Positions 28,451-38,171 of a DNA stretch of 64,000 nt are shown here, one piece after another. The stretch's first letter is position 1, and every line of letters starts with the position of its first letter. The position numbers and the translations under genes were made by a program. Origin of the DNA: Flavivirga spongiicola (lineage in GTDB: Bacteria > Bacteroidota > Bacteroidia > Flavobacteriales > Flavobacteriaceae); contig NZ_JAUOEO010000001.1 of the NCBI RefSeq assembly GCF_030540825.1, forward strand, positions 903,001 through 967,000. The letters are read 5' to 3'. The notes under the pieces were generated by a model that saw only the letters and a program-made list of their open reading frames with translations, made no database searches and was not told the origin of the DNA.

Positions 28451-28486
28451 AGTTTTATAAAAATAAATTATTTTAAATCACAGGAT

Positions 28487-28500
28487 CGTGTGCGCACACG
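28487..28500. promoter_or_regulatory. GC-rich palindrome CGTGTGCGCACACG, LacI-type operator
   Basis: A perfect 14-bp palindrome with CG at its centre lies 37 bp before the DUF1080 start in otherwise AT-rich DNA. Central-CG palindromes of this form are typical LacI-family operators. No LacI-type gene is encoded in the window. The remaining sequence to 28841 shows no gene. Confidence 0.6.
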
Positions 28501-28841
28501 TAAAATTATGAATTTATATGAAATGCGCAAATTTATTAAGATAAAATAATAGCACAATCATTTTGTGTTTTTGCAATTAAGTATACTATTTGTTAAATGA
28601 TTTTTAAGTTTGGAAACAATTAAAGGTATAGCAAAAACATGATGTATCAATAGGTACTGTTGATAGAATAATACACAAATAGATCTAGAATTTCTAAAAA
28701 ACCAAAGTTACATATTGACAGAATAATTAAGAAAAATAGCAACGCTAACTATTTATAAACATATTGTCTTCAAAACATTAAAACAGTTGAATATGATACA
28801 AAGGATAAAAACAATCGTTTAAAAAAACGTTCTTAAAAACA
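28501..28841. other. Non-coding spacer between the DUF1080 operon and gyrB
   Basis: About 340 bp of AT-rich DNA with no convincing frame on either strand and no recognised RNA gene. It should contain the promoter of the DUF1080 operon next to the palindrome at 28487. The spacer ends at the gyrB terminator. Confidence 0.4.
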
Positions 28842-28872
28842 AATACCCCTAATATAAAATATCAGGGGTATT
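28842..28872 (-). terminator. Terminator after gyrB
   Basis: AATACCCCT (28842-28850) pairs with AGGGGTATT (28864-28872). It lies 28 bp after the gyrB stop and is followed by a T-rich stretch on the minus strand. Confidence 0.8.
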
Positions 28873-28900
28873 AAAAAATTAAACTTATTTTGCTTTTTAA

Positions 28901-30862
<1,962 letters not shown>

Positions 30863-30929
30863 CTATAAGTTAAAACTTGATTTTATTCCATAAAAAAATG
30901 ACGCTAATGCATCATTCTTTGGATACTAA

Positions 30930-30937
30930 CAAATATA
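30930..30937 (-). promoter_or_regulatory. -7 promoter box TATATTTG for gyrB
   Basis: An exact TAnnTTTG match on the minus strand (CAAATATA on plus), about 80 bp upstream of the gyrB ATG. No clear -33 TTG is seen at 19-21 bp. Between here and 31359 the plus strand is AT-rich with no gene recognised. Confidence 0.4.
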
Positions 30938-31359
30938 CGAAATCAACCTACCTTTAAAAAGCATTTTAGAGACTTTATACAATAATTATCAACAATTGTT
31001 AATTACTAAAAAACTCCTTAAATCGACTAAAAAGCACCTTAAAATGGATTTCAACTATTTTTTACATGATTGTTAAAATTAGAAAACATTAAAATCGTTT
31101 AGAGGATAAGTTTCAACTTTGCTCAAGGCAAGCTATATTAATTTCTAACAACTATTTATACTAAAAAATAAATCTTAGAAAAGAAATTCAAATAAATAAA
31201 AAACTTCTTTTCCCATTTATAACAACAAAATATTCTGTCAAGAATTAAACTTAAATGAATAATTATTGTAGAACTAATAAATTAATTTTAAGTTTTTTAT
31301 TAATTTGACAATAAAAATATTAGATCATGAAAAATGATGTTTAGTAAATTTATTCTATA

Positions 31360-31367
31360 TATATTTG
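31360..31367 (+). promoter_or_regulatory. -7 promoter box TATATTTG of the gat-asp operon leader
   Basis: An exact TAnnTTTG match. It would start transcription at about 31373, leaving some 12 nt before the leader-peptide ATG at 31385. The -33 TTG is not evident at the usual spacing. The position immediately before a leader ORF and terminator is what an attenuated operon requires. Confidence 0.55.
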
Positions 31368-31384
31368 ACAACAGATAAAGTATT

Positions 31385-31432
31385 ATGACAATAAATAACA
31401 ACAATAATAATTTCAATAATCCTAATTTTTAG
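31385..31432 (+). CDS. Asn-rich leader peptide of the gat-asp operon (15 aa)
   Basis: A 15-codon ORF, M-T-I-N6-F-N2-P-N-F-stop, in which nine codons specify Asn, six of them in a row (31394-31411). The stop TAG is at 31430-31432. It is followed at once by an antiterminator arm and a Rho-independent terminator, then the genes that make Asn-tRNA(Asn). This is the classical structure of an amino-acid operon leader peptide, here for asparagine. The same codons also form a small hairpin, ATCCTAA (31419-31425) with TTAGGAT (31429-31435). The peptide itself probably has no function. No homologue is known to me; translation is inferred. Confidence 0.7.
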   Translation: MTINNNNNNFNNPNF

Positions 31433-31436
31433 GATC

Positions 31437-31471
31437 GGAAGGTTATTGTTTAAATATATATAAAGCCTTCC
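31437..31471 (+). promoter_or_regulatory. Predicted antiterminator of the Asn attenuator
   Basis: GGAAGG (31437-31442), starting five bases after the leader stop codon, can pair with CCTTCC (31466-31471), extended by T-G and T-A pairs to 8 bp. The right arm is the same sequence that forms the 5' arm of the terminator, so the two structures exclude each other. A ribosome finishing at the stop codon would cover the left arm and favour the terminator; one stalled on Asn codons would leave it free. Confidence 0.6.
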
Positions 31472-31491
31472 AAATTTGGAAGGCTTTTTTT
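31462..31491 (+). terminator. Attenuator terminator upstream of the gatC-like gene
   Basis: AAAGCCTTCC (31462-31471) pairs perfectly with GGAAGGCTTT (31478-31487) over a 6-base loop, followed directly by more T residues. It stands between a promoter-leader ORF and the first structural gene, not after a gene, which is the position of an attenuator. Confidence 0.85.
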
Positions 31492-31512
31492 ATTAATCTA
31501 ATAAATGAAACC

Positions 31513-31782
31513 ATGAGTAAAATTATGACAGTCGACATATTGTCGAGTATTAAAGGAGCTCAACCTTCTGAGGCAGTGAGCAAATTATTTGACGTGATTA
31601 AAAATGCACAAACAGCAAATGATACCCCCTTTAATAATCATCATAATAATGGCGTGTCTTTAAATAATTTGAGAGATGATGTAGTGATTGAAAGCTCTGC
31701 TTTGGAGAAACAAATCATTAAAGACAATTTCCCGAAAGAGAAAGATGACTATTTAGTAGTTTCTAAAGTTATAGATGCATAG
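31513..31782 (+). CDS. gatC: GatC-like subunit of Asp-tRNA(Asn)/Glu-tRNA(Gln) amidotransferase
   Basis: 89 residues. The C-terminal half, NLRDDVVIES...FPKEKDDYLVVSKVIDA, matches the GatC pattern (LREDxV.PS ... APExEDGYFxVPKVI). The N-terminal half does not show the usual GatC helices and instead has a His/Asn-rich NNHHNNG patch. GatC wraps around GatA and stabilises the complex. The gene is 3 bp upstream of gatA and downstream of the Asn attenuator, which supports the call. A tiny frame M-K-P-stop (31505-31516) overlaps its ATG. The divergence makes the call probable, not certain. Confidence 0.65.
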   Translation: MSKIMTVDILSSIKGAQPSEAVSKLFDVIKNAQTANDTPFNNHHNNGVSLNNLRDDVVIESSALEKQIIKDNFPKEKDDYLVVSKVIDA

Positions 31783-31785
31783 GTT

Positions 31786-33186
31786 ATGGAATCTCAAATA
31801 CAACATATCCACCAACAATTGATGGACAAGAAAATTTCTTGTATCGACTTGATTCAGGAAAAATTAAGCTTGCTTAAAAAAAATACTCATAACACCGTAA
31901 ACGCTTTACTAACCGAATTAGCTTTAGAACGAGCAGCCAAGGTAGATACCAAAATTGCAAATGGAGAAACTATTGGTTTACTTGAAGGGATTCCGTTTGG
32001 TATTAAAGATGTTTATATGCTTCAAGGCACTTATGCAACAGCTAGTTCAGACTTACTAAAAAATTATAAATCGGCATATACCGCCACAGCCATTCAAAAA
32101 TTATTGGATGCAGGTGCCATACCTATTGTAAAAGAAAACTGTGATAGTTTTGGTCATGGGTCTTCTAGTGAAAACACCATTTTTGGAGCCGTTAAAAATG
32201 CTATAAATCCAGAATTAGTGGGTGGTGGTTCTAGTGGTGGCTCAGCCGTTAATGTGGCTAAAGATTATACCGTCTTTTCTATTGGTGGAGATACAGGTGG
32301 TTCGGTTCGCCAACCAGCTGGCTATAATAATGTATATGGTTTAAAACCAACTTACGGAAGAATATCACGCTATGGTTTAATGGCCTACGCATCATCAACA
32401 GATTGTGTTGGTCCTTTGGCAAAATCTGTAGAAGACATTCGCATTGTCTTAAATGTGATGAGCGGAAAAGATATAAAAGATCAAACAACTTATAATTCAG
32501 AAGGCATTGAAAAAGAAAATATTTTAAATGCAGCTGACATTAAAACGGTTGGTTATTTTAAAAACTTTATTGAAAGCGAAGCCATCGATACTCAAATTAA
32601 AGATGATTTTTTAGCATCGATCGAAAAAATAAAAGCAAATGGCATAAAAGTAAAAGAACTGGATTTCTTTAAATCTGATATTCTGGTTTCTACTTATTAT
32701 ACCTTGGCTATGGCAGAAACAGCATCAAACCTATCACGTTTAGACGGTACCAATTATGGTGACCGTATTGACAATAAGGATCTAAAGGAGTCTTATGCTG
32801 TGACACGATCCGAGAAATTTTCGGAAGAAACCAAACGAAGAATTGTCGGTGGGAATCAAGTATTATCTCAAGGGTTTTCTGATGAAATCTATTTAAAAAG
32901 TCTCGCTTTAAGGGATTTAATTTCTGAAAACTTCGAAAAAGATTTTAAAGAAGTGGATATTATCTTATCCCCCGTTACGCCTAGTACACCGCCTAAAATT
33001 GGAGATAGTTTAAAAGATCCTTTAGCCATGTACTTATCTGATGCTTATACGGTAGGTTTTAGCTTAGGACAACTACCTACCTTAACCATTCCTCAAGGTA
33101 CGGAAACAGGTTTACAGGTTACAGCAGCAAAAAATAATGACGAACTCGTTTTGAAGTTTGCTAACTTCTTAAAAGATACGATATAA
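31786..33186 (+). CDS. gatA: Asp-tRNA(Asn)/Glu-tRNA(Gln) amidotransferase subunit A
   Basis: Amidase subunit that releases ammonia from Gln or Asn for transamidation of misacylated tRNA. 466 residues with the amidase-signature triad visible: Lys in GIPFGIKDVY, Ser of GGGSSGGSA and nucleophile Ser in GGDTGGSVRQPAG. AYASSTDCVGPLAKS is a further GatA hallmark. Its stop overlaps the gatB::aspS ATG (TAATG), so the two are translationally coupled. Confidence 0.95.
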   Translation: MESQIQHIHQQLMDKKISCIDLIQEKLSLLKKNTHNTVNALLTELALERAAKVDTKIANGETIGLLEGIPFGIKDVYMLQGTYATASSDLLKNYKSAYTATAIQKLLDAGAIPIVKENCDSFGHGSSSENTIFGAVKNAINPELVGGGSSGGSAVNVAKDYTVFSIGGDTGGSVRQPAGYNNVYGLKPTYGRISRYGLMAYASSTDCVGPLAKSVEDIRIVLNVMSGKDIKDQTTYNSEGIEKENILNAADIKTVGYFKNFIESEAIDTQIKDDFLASIEKIKANGIKVKELDFFKSDILVSTYYTLAMAETASNLSRLDGTNYGDRIDNKDLKESYAVTRSEKFSEETKRRIVGGNQVLSQGFSDEIYLKSLALRDLISENFEKDFKEVDIILSPVTPSTPPKIGDSLKDPLAMYLSDAYTVGFSLGQLPTLTIPQGTETGLQVTAAKNNDELVLKFANFLKDTI

Positions 33187-36100
33187 TGGATTTGGAACAA
33201 TTAGACACGGCATTAAAAGCCCATGAATTAGAATTGGTAATCGGACTGGAAACGCACGTACGATTAAATACCAAAACCAAGTTGTTTTGTTCTTGCCCAA
33301 ACCAAGAAATAGAAACGCCAAACGAACATATATGTTCTGTTTGCACAGGACAAATGGGGGTTTTACCTGCTATTAATAAAGAAGCTATCAACAAAGCCAT
33401 TTATTTTGGAAAAGCTGTAAAATCATCTTTTGAAAACGAAGTCATTTCCTGGGACAGAAAACATTACGAATACCCGGATAATCCAAAGAACATTCAAATC
33501 ACACAGTTTCACAACCCCGTCATACCAGACGGACAAGTCTCTTGTTTTAGAAATGATGGATCTCAATTTACAGTTAATTTAACCCAAGTACATATCGAGG
33601 AAGACGCTGCTAAATTGATGCATGAAAAAACGGTGTCGTTAGTCGATTTTAATAAGGCCGGGGTACCGCTTATTGAAATTGTAACCGAACCATGTATTCG
33701 TCATATTGAAGATGCTTCAACCTATGCACAATACATTCAACGTATTGTTCAGAATTTAAAGATATCTGAAGCCAACTTGGAAAAAGGAGAATTTAAATCG
33801 GATGTTTCTGTATCGCTTCGTAAAAAACATAGTTATAATTTAAATCCACGTACCGAAATAAAAAACTTGAACTCGTTTAAGTTTATGGTAGAGGCTTTAA
33901 AAGAAGAAGTTGAAAAACAATTCAACTATTATATAGAGCATAAAGAGTTTCGACCAGATCAAACCACCGTTTTATGGGATGCCGATTTAAAGCAAACTAA
34001 AACGATGCGTAAAAAGGAGTTTGAAGCCGATTATCGTTTTATCTCAGAACCAGACTTACCTTTCGTTTCGATTAAAGAAGTCGTCGATACCATTAAGGTT
34101 GATACAAGTACCTTACCATACGCTGTAGAATCTATTTTAATTAAAGGAGGCGTATTACCACAAGATGCTAAATTTTTCACAGCAGATTCGTTACGTTCTG
34201 AAACGTTTATTGCCATAAATAATGCCCTTAAAGACCCTTCTTTTGTTGCAAAGACATTAGTGAACAATATTGGTGCTGATGAATATGCCGACATACACAG
34301 AATAGAACATCTTATTGAAATATTTAAACTATTCAGAGATGAAAAGATAACATCTGTATTGGTTCAAAATGCCATTACATCGTATCTAAAAGACAGGGAT
34401 TTTGATTATAATAAGTATTTTAAAGATAATACCATCTCAGAATCACAAATTCAGGATGCTATTGAAAAAGTGATTTCTGAAAATGATGCTGTTGCAAATG
34501 ATATTAAAGGAGGAAACCAAGGAAAAGCAGGTATTCTAGTTGGTAAGGTAATCGCTATTATTGGAAAAGGCGCCTCTGGAAAAGTAATTCGGGAAGGGAT
34601 TCTTAGTCAGTTGCAAAGTTCATCTCCAGAAGTTCAGAATTCTCTAACAACCAACAACCAACAACAATCAACCAACAACCAACAACCAACAACCAAAATA
34701 CAAGAAGAGATATTACCTAAAACCCCTATTGTTATAAAAGACGAATACAGAACGCATTTAATTTCAGATGTTTCTGAAGAAAATATTTCTGAAGACGTTA
34801 CTTTTTCAGGATGGGTGTCAAGTGTTCGTGATCATGGTGAACTTATTTTTATCGATTTACGAGATTCCAGTAACGAAGTGTTTCAAGTACGTTTAAGTAG
34901 AGAGTCGTTCCCTAATTTAGATGAGCTGGTAAAATTAAAACCAGAATCGGTGATAACGGTCACGGGTACTATTGTTCAACGTAAAGAAGATGATTATAAC
35001 GCTGCGTTGCGAACAGGTAAAATAGAAATGGAAACGGCTTCTTTAGAGATTTTAAACCTTTCTAGAACACTGCCTTTTGAAATAAAGAGAGCAACTAAAA
35101 CAAACGAGACCACTCGTTTTCAATATAAATATTTAGATCACAGAAATAACGATGTTCGCAGGGTTATTATTAACCGTCACAAAGTCATTAAATTGATGCG
35201 TGATATTTTAGATGAACAAAATTTCTTAGAAATTGAAACACCTATATTAAGTGCAGGAACAGACGAAGGAGCCAGAGAATTTATAGTTCCTACTCGTAAA
35301 CAAGCGGGCGCATTTTATACCCTACCACAAGCTCCACAACAATTTAAACAAATGTTGATGGTAAGTGGTTATGAAAAATATTTCCAAATTGCACGTTGTT
35401 TTAGAGATGAAGATTCTCGCGGTGATCGTCAACCGGAATTTACGCAGTTAGATTTAGAAATGGCTTATGCCAGTATGCAGCAAATTATAGATTTGAACAC
35501 CAACATGTTCAATAACATCGTTAAGAAAATATATGGTAAAAAATGGATTCTACATCCGTTTGAGGTGATCACCTATAAAGAAGCGATGGACAAATATGGT
35601 TGCGACAGACCCGATTTACGTTTTGGTTTACAATTACAAGATATTACAGATATTGTAAAAGACACCACCTTTCAGGTATTTAGTAAACCCATTGAAGAAG
35701 GCGGTATTGTAAAATGTATTAAAGTATCTGCTGAAGAACAAGGAAAGAAGCGTTTATCTAAAGGACAAATAGAGAAGCTAACTGCTATAGCCCAACAGCA
35801 CGGCTTAGGGGGTTTAGCATATATTATTGTTAATGAAAACGATTTGCAATCACCAATTATTAAGTTTTTAGGTGAAGATATTGCAACCGGTATTATTAAA
35901 ACAACCAACGCTCAAGTTGGTGATATTGTATTTTTCTCTGCCGCAGACTATGTGACAGCAAATAAAGCACTAGACGCAGTTCGTCAAGAACTAGGTAGCA
36001 TGTTGCGTTTAATAAACCCGAAGGAATTAAGACCTGCTTGGGTTGTAGACTTTCCTATGTTTGAAAAAACAGATGAGGGCCGTTGGACATTTACCCATAA

Positions 36101-36527
36101 TCCTTTCTCTATGCCAGCTATTTATGATATTGACAAGCATATGAATGGCAATGAGAACGAAATCGGAAGTATTATTGCTCAACAATACGACCTCATCTTA
36201 AATGGTTACGAAATTGGAGGCGGTTCTGTTCGTGCTCACAAACCTGAAATTCTGGAAGCTACCTATAAAAATATGGGGTATAATAAAGAAGAAATGCTTA
36301 AAAGCGTTGGCACAATGTATAAATCTTTCCATTATGGTGCGCCACCACACGGAGGTATTGCCTGGGGGGTTGATAGGTTGATGATGATATTAGAAAAAAA
36401 GGCATCTATTCGTGAAGTCATGGCGTTTCCAAAAACAGGAACCAGTGAAGATTTATTATTCGGGGCACCTTCTTTATTATCAGATAAAAAAGTTGAAGAA
36501 ATGAATGTAAAAGTGATGAAAAAATAA
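33186..36527 (+). CDS. gatB/aspS: GatB-AspRS fusion: amidotransferase subunit B / aspartyl-tRNA synthetase
   Basis: 1113 residues joining both steps of Asn-tRNA(Asn) synthesis. Residues 1-478 are GatB: VIGLETHVRLNTKTKLFCSC, zinc Cys pairs (CSC and CSVC), EPDLPF and the tail GGNQGKAGILVGKV. Residues about 480-518 are a Gln/Asn/Thr-rich linker. Residues 520-1113 are bacterial-type AspRS: OB-fold anticodon domain with RDHGELIFIDLRD, motif 2 FRDEDSRGDRQPEFTQLD (about 738), GAD insertion, and motif 3 GIAWGVDRL. His in the DHG segment is the residue linked to non-discriminating AspRS, while discriminating enzymes tend to have Leu. Such a fusion lets Asp-tRNA(Asn) pass directly to amidation. There is no frameshift or stop at the junction. 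Confidence 0.93.
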   Translation: MDLEQLDTALKAHELELVIGLETHVRLNTKTKLFCSCPNQEIETPNEHICSVCTGQMGVLPAINKEAINKAIYFGKAVKSSFENEVISWDRKHYEYPDNPKNIQITQFHNPVIPDGQVSCFRNDGSQFTVNLTQVHIEEDAAKLMHEKTVSLVDFNKAGVPLIEIVTEPCIRHIEDASTYAQYIQRIVQNLKISEANLEKGEFKSDVSVSLRKKHSYNLNPRTEIKNLNSFKFMVEALKEEVEKQFNYYIEHKEFRPDQTTVLWDADLKQTKTMRKKEFEADYRFISEPDLPFVSIKEVVDTIKVDTSTLPYAVESILIKGGVLPQDAKFFTADSLRSETFIAINNALKDPSFVAKTLVNNIGADEYADIHRIEHLIEIFKLFRDEKITSVLVQNAITSYLKDRDFDYNKYFKDNTISESQIQDAIEKVISENDAVANDIKGGNQGKAGILVGKVIAIIGKGASGKVIREGILSQLQSSSPEVQNSLTTNNQQQSTNNQQPTTKIQEEILPKTPIVIKDEYRTHLISDVSEENISEDVTFSGWVSSVRDHGELIFIDLRDSSNEVFQVRLSRESFPNLDELVKLKPESVITVTGTIVQRKEDDYNAALRTGKIEMETASLEILNLSRTLPFEIKRATKTNETTRFQYKYLDHRNNDVRRVIINRHKVIKLMRDILDEQNFLEIETPILSAGTDEGAREFIVPTRKQAGAFYTLPQAPQQFKQMLMVSGYEKYFQIARCFRDEDSRGDRQPEFTQLDLEMAYASMQQIIDLNTNMFNNIVKKIYGKKWILHPFEVITYKEAMDKYGCDRPDLRFGLQLQDITDIVKDTTFQVFSKPIEEGGIVKCIKVSAEEQGKKRLSKGQIEKLTAIAQQHGLGGLAYIIVNENDLQSPIIKFLGEDIATGIIKTTNAQVGDIVFFSAADYVTANKALDAVRQELGSMLRLINPKELRPAWVVDFPMFEKTDEGRWTFTHNPFSMPAIYDIDKHMNGNENEIGSIIAQQYDLILNGYEIGGGSVRAHKPEILEATYKNMGYNKEEMLKSVGTMYKSFHYGAPPHGGIAWGVDRLMMILEKKASIREVMAFPKTGTSEDLLFGAPSLLSDKKVEEMNVKVMKK
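34645..34696 (+). repeat. AACAACCA-type microsatellite inside the GatB-AspRS linker
   Basis: The DNA of the linker is almost wholly a degenerate AACAACC/AACCAACA tandem repeat, encoding Thr, Asn and Gln. The same unit appears on the opposite strand in the intergenic region at 61371-61402. It may represent an intergenic microsatellite that became coding when the two genes fused. Confidence 0.7.
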
Positions 36528-36556
36528 TTTTTATATCCTTCAAAGTTTTAACTTAG

Positions 36557-36586
36557 AAAGCCGACATAATAGTGTCGGCTTTTTTT
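36557..36586 (+). terminator. Terminator after gatB::aspS
   Basis: AAAGCCGACA (36557-36566) pairs perfectly with TGTCGGCTTT (36573-36582), followed by a T-run. It ends the operon that began with the attenuator. Confidence 0.9.
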
Positions 36587-36588
36587 AT

Positions 36589-36663
36589 GAACTCATTTAA
36601 ACTTTTTCAATTGGTTGCAAAACGACTGATTTTCGCTTTAATCCAAAAAGTTTAAATGAGTTC
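36589..36663. repeat. 75-bp element with perfect 19-bp inverted ends
   Basis: The 19 bases GAACTCATTTAAACTTTTT at 36589-36607 are repeated exactly in inverse at 36645-36663, around a 37-base centre. It lies just after the operon terminator and has no T-run of its own, so it is not a simple terminator. It could be a miniature mobile element or a mobile palindrome; no transposase is nearby. Confidence 0.7.
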
Positions 36664-36774
36664 TATACCAAAAACGTAAATTTTAACATCCGCAAGCGAC
36701 TTTTATAAGAACCTTAACACAATTTACATTTATCTTTAAACGATTCTAATCTTAAACACTAAAAAAAAATCATT

Positions 36775-37317
36775 ATGAAAAAATCAACATTTTTTACAAC
36801 TATTGCTTTTGCTTTTATTATGCTATTATCTACAAATGTAGATGCTCAAAAATTCTCTAAACTAGACAAAAGCCCAATGGATGCAGCAGCATTTCCAGCT
36901 AGCTATAAAGACGCTAATAAACTTATTAAAATAGTTTATAGCAGACCTCAACTTAAAGGAAGAGCTCTTAGTGCGTTAGCACCAAACGGTAAGGTTTGGA
37001 GGCTTGGAGCTAATGAAGCTGCAGAATTAACGCTTTTTACAGATATGAAATTAGGAAATACTTCTGTAAAAGCTGGAACATATACTTTTTATGCGATTCC
37101 TGGAGACAAAGAATGGACAGCTATTATTAGTAAAGACTTAAACGTTTGGGGTTCTTATTTCTATAAAGAAGCAAACGATGTTGCTCGTTTATCTGTACCG
37201 GTAACGTCTGGAGAATCTGTAGAAGCATTCTCTATTGCTTTTGATGAAGCTAATGGCAGCATAAATATGCATTTAGGATGGGGAACGACCAGAGTTGCTG
37301 TTCCTTTTACTAAATAA
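36775..37317 (+). CDS. DUF2911 family exported protein
   Basis: 180 residues with an SPase I signal (MKKSTFFTTIAFAFIMLLST...VDAQ). The mature part contains KIVYSRPQLKGRALSALAP, WRLGANEAAELTLF and AGTYTFYAIPGDKEWTAIIS, which is the pattern of DUF2911, a family of small periplasmic or extracellular proteins of Bacteroidetes. No catalytic function is known to me. It appears monocistronic, with a strong bidirectional terminator after it. Confidence 0.9.
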   Translation: MKKSTFFTTIAFAFIMLLSTNVDAQKFSKLDKSPMDAAAFPASYKDANKLIKIVYSRPQLKGRALSALAPNGKVWRLGANEAAELTLFTDMKLGNTSVKAGTYTFYAIPGDKEWTAIISKDLNVWGSYFYKEANDVARLSVPVTSGESVEAFSIAFDEANGSINMHLGWGTTRVAVPFTK

Positions 37318-37337
37318 AATCGGTTAGACGGTTAGAC

Positions 37338-37386
37338 AAAATAAAAATGTTCCAATAATATAAAACTATTGGAACATTTTTATTTT
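37338..37386. terminator. Bidirectional terminator between DUF2911 and queE
   Basis: A 20-bp perfect inverted repeat: arms 37338-37357 and 37367-37386, loop ATATAAAAC, A-rich on the left and T-rich on the right. Both converging genes can use it. The adjoining CACCTAACACCTAACACCTAA is a short microsatellite. Confidence 0.9.
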
Positions 37387-37424
37387 GTAAATTGAATACT
37401 TCCACCTAACACCTAACACCTAAT

Positions 37425-38054
37425 TTAAGGTATATTCAAATATTTATGTGTTTGAAGTGACACTTTCCATTTAGGGTTTGCCATAACATAATCTACAATT
37501 TCAGGTACAACCTTATCACGCTTACTCCATTCTGGTTGCAAATACAAGATACAATCTTTATTAACCTTAGCGGCTTGTTCTTCTGCAAAGCGAAAATCAT
37601 CCTTATTATAAACAATGACCTTAAGCTCATCTGCATTATCATAAACTTCTTTAGTAGGTAACTTCATTTTTTTTGGCGACAAACAAATCCAGTCCCAGGT
37701 GCCTGTTAATTTATAAGCTCCAGACGTTTCTATATGTGTTTGAAGCCCTTTCTTTTTCAATTGGTCTGTTAAAATAGTCATATCCCACATTAATGGTTCG
37801 CCTCCAGTTACAACAATAGTATCACTATACTTTTCAGCATTCTCAACAATCTTAACAGTTTCAGTAGGGGGATGTAAATTCGCATTCCAACTTTCTTTAA
37901 CATCACACCAATGGCATCCTACATCGCATCCGCCTATACGAATAAAATAGGCAGCAGTACCTTTATGGTACCCTTCTCCTTGTATAGTATAAAACTCTTC
38001 CATTAAAGGCAGCATTTCACCTTTATCAATATGCATTTCATCGGATTTTTTCAT
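37425..38054 (-). CDS. queE: 7-carboxy-7-deazaguanine synthase (radical SAM)
   Basis: Forms the deazaguanine ring of queuosine. The radical-SAM cluster motif reads CDVGCHWC (CX3CX2C), in GGCDVGCHWCDVKESW, preceded by EEFYTIQGEGYHKGTAAYF, all QueE hallmarks; GGEPLMWD is the SAM-contact segment. I chose the ATG at 38054: an exact -7 box, TATCTTTG, lies at 38061-38068 inside the alternative longer frame (to 38078), so that longer start would be upstream of the transcript. The result is a protein of 209 residues, typical for the flavobacterial form. Transcript would be nearly leaderless. Confidence 0.92.
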   Translation of the reverse strand: MKKSDEMHIDKGEMLPLMEEFYTIQGEGYHKGTAAYFIRIGGCDVGCHWCDVKESWNANLHPPTETVKIVENAEKYSDTIVVTGGEPLMWDMTILTDQLKKKGLQTHIETSGAYKLTGTWDWICLSPKKMKLPTKEVYDNADELKVIVYNKDDFRFAEEQAAKVNKDCILYLQPEWSKRDKVVPEIVDYVMANPKWKVSLQTHKYLNIP

Positions 38055-38060
38055 AGTTTG

Positions 38061-38068
38061 CAAAGATA
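38061..38068 (-). promoter_or_regulatory. -7 promoter box TATCTTTG for queE
   Basis: An exact TAnnTTTG match on the minus strand with six bases between it and the ATG at 38054. It decides the start codon and suggests a leaderless or near-leaderless message. Confidence 0.55.
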
Positions 38069-38093
38069 CATATTCCATTACTTATTCATTACA

Positions 38094-38125
38094 TTTTGAT
38101 TTCCAATTCGAATTTTATACCTTCG
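38094..38125 (+). promoter_or_regulatory. Promoter of the VGIGTTTP-type exported protein gene
   Basis: TTTTG (38094-38098), 19 bp spacing and TACCTTCG (38118-38125). The layout equals the Bacteroidetes -33/-7 promoter, with C instead of T in the third position of the TTTG block. The ATG follows 46 bp later. Confidence 0.5.
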
Positions 38126-38171
38126 TTTTCGGATTAATTAAAAGTAAATAGATTCTCAATCTCTCTCAAGA

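Noticed and set aside
31327..31344. Mini-ORF M-K-N-D-V upstream of the Asn leader
   Set aside because: It lies before the predicted -7 box, so it should not be transcribed from that promoter.
31360..31512. T-box riboswitch upstream of the gat operon
   Set aside because: No T-box core sequence or specifier stem is visible, and the leader is too short. The Asn-rich leader ORF plus terminator explains the region better.
37403..37422. CACCTAA repeat as a regulatory direct-repeat site
   Set aside because: It is a short microsatellite beside a terminator, of a kind found in several gaps of the window.
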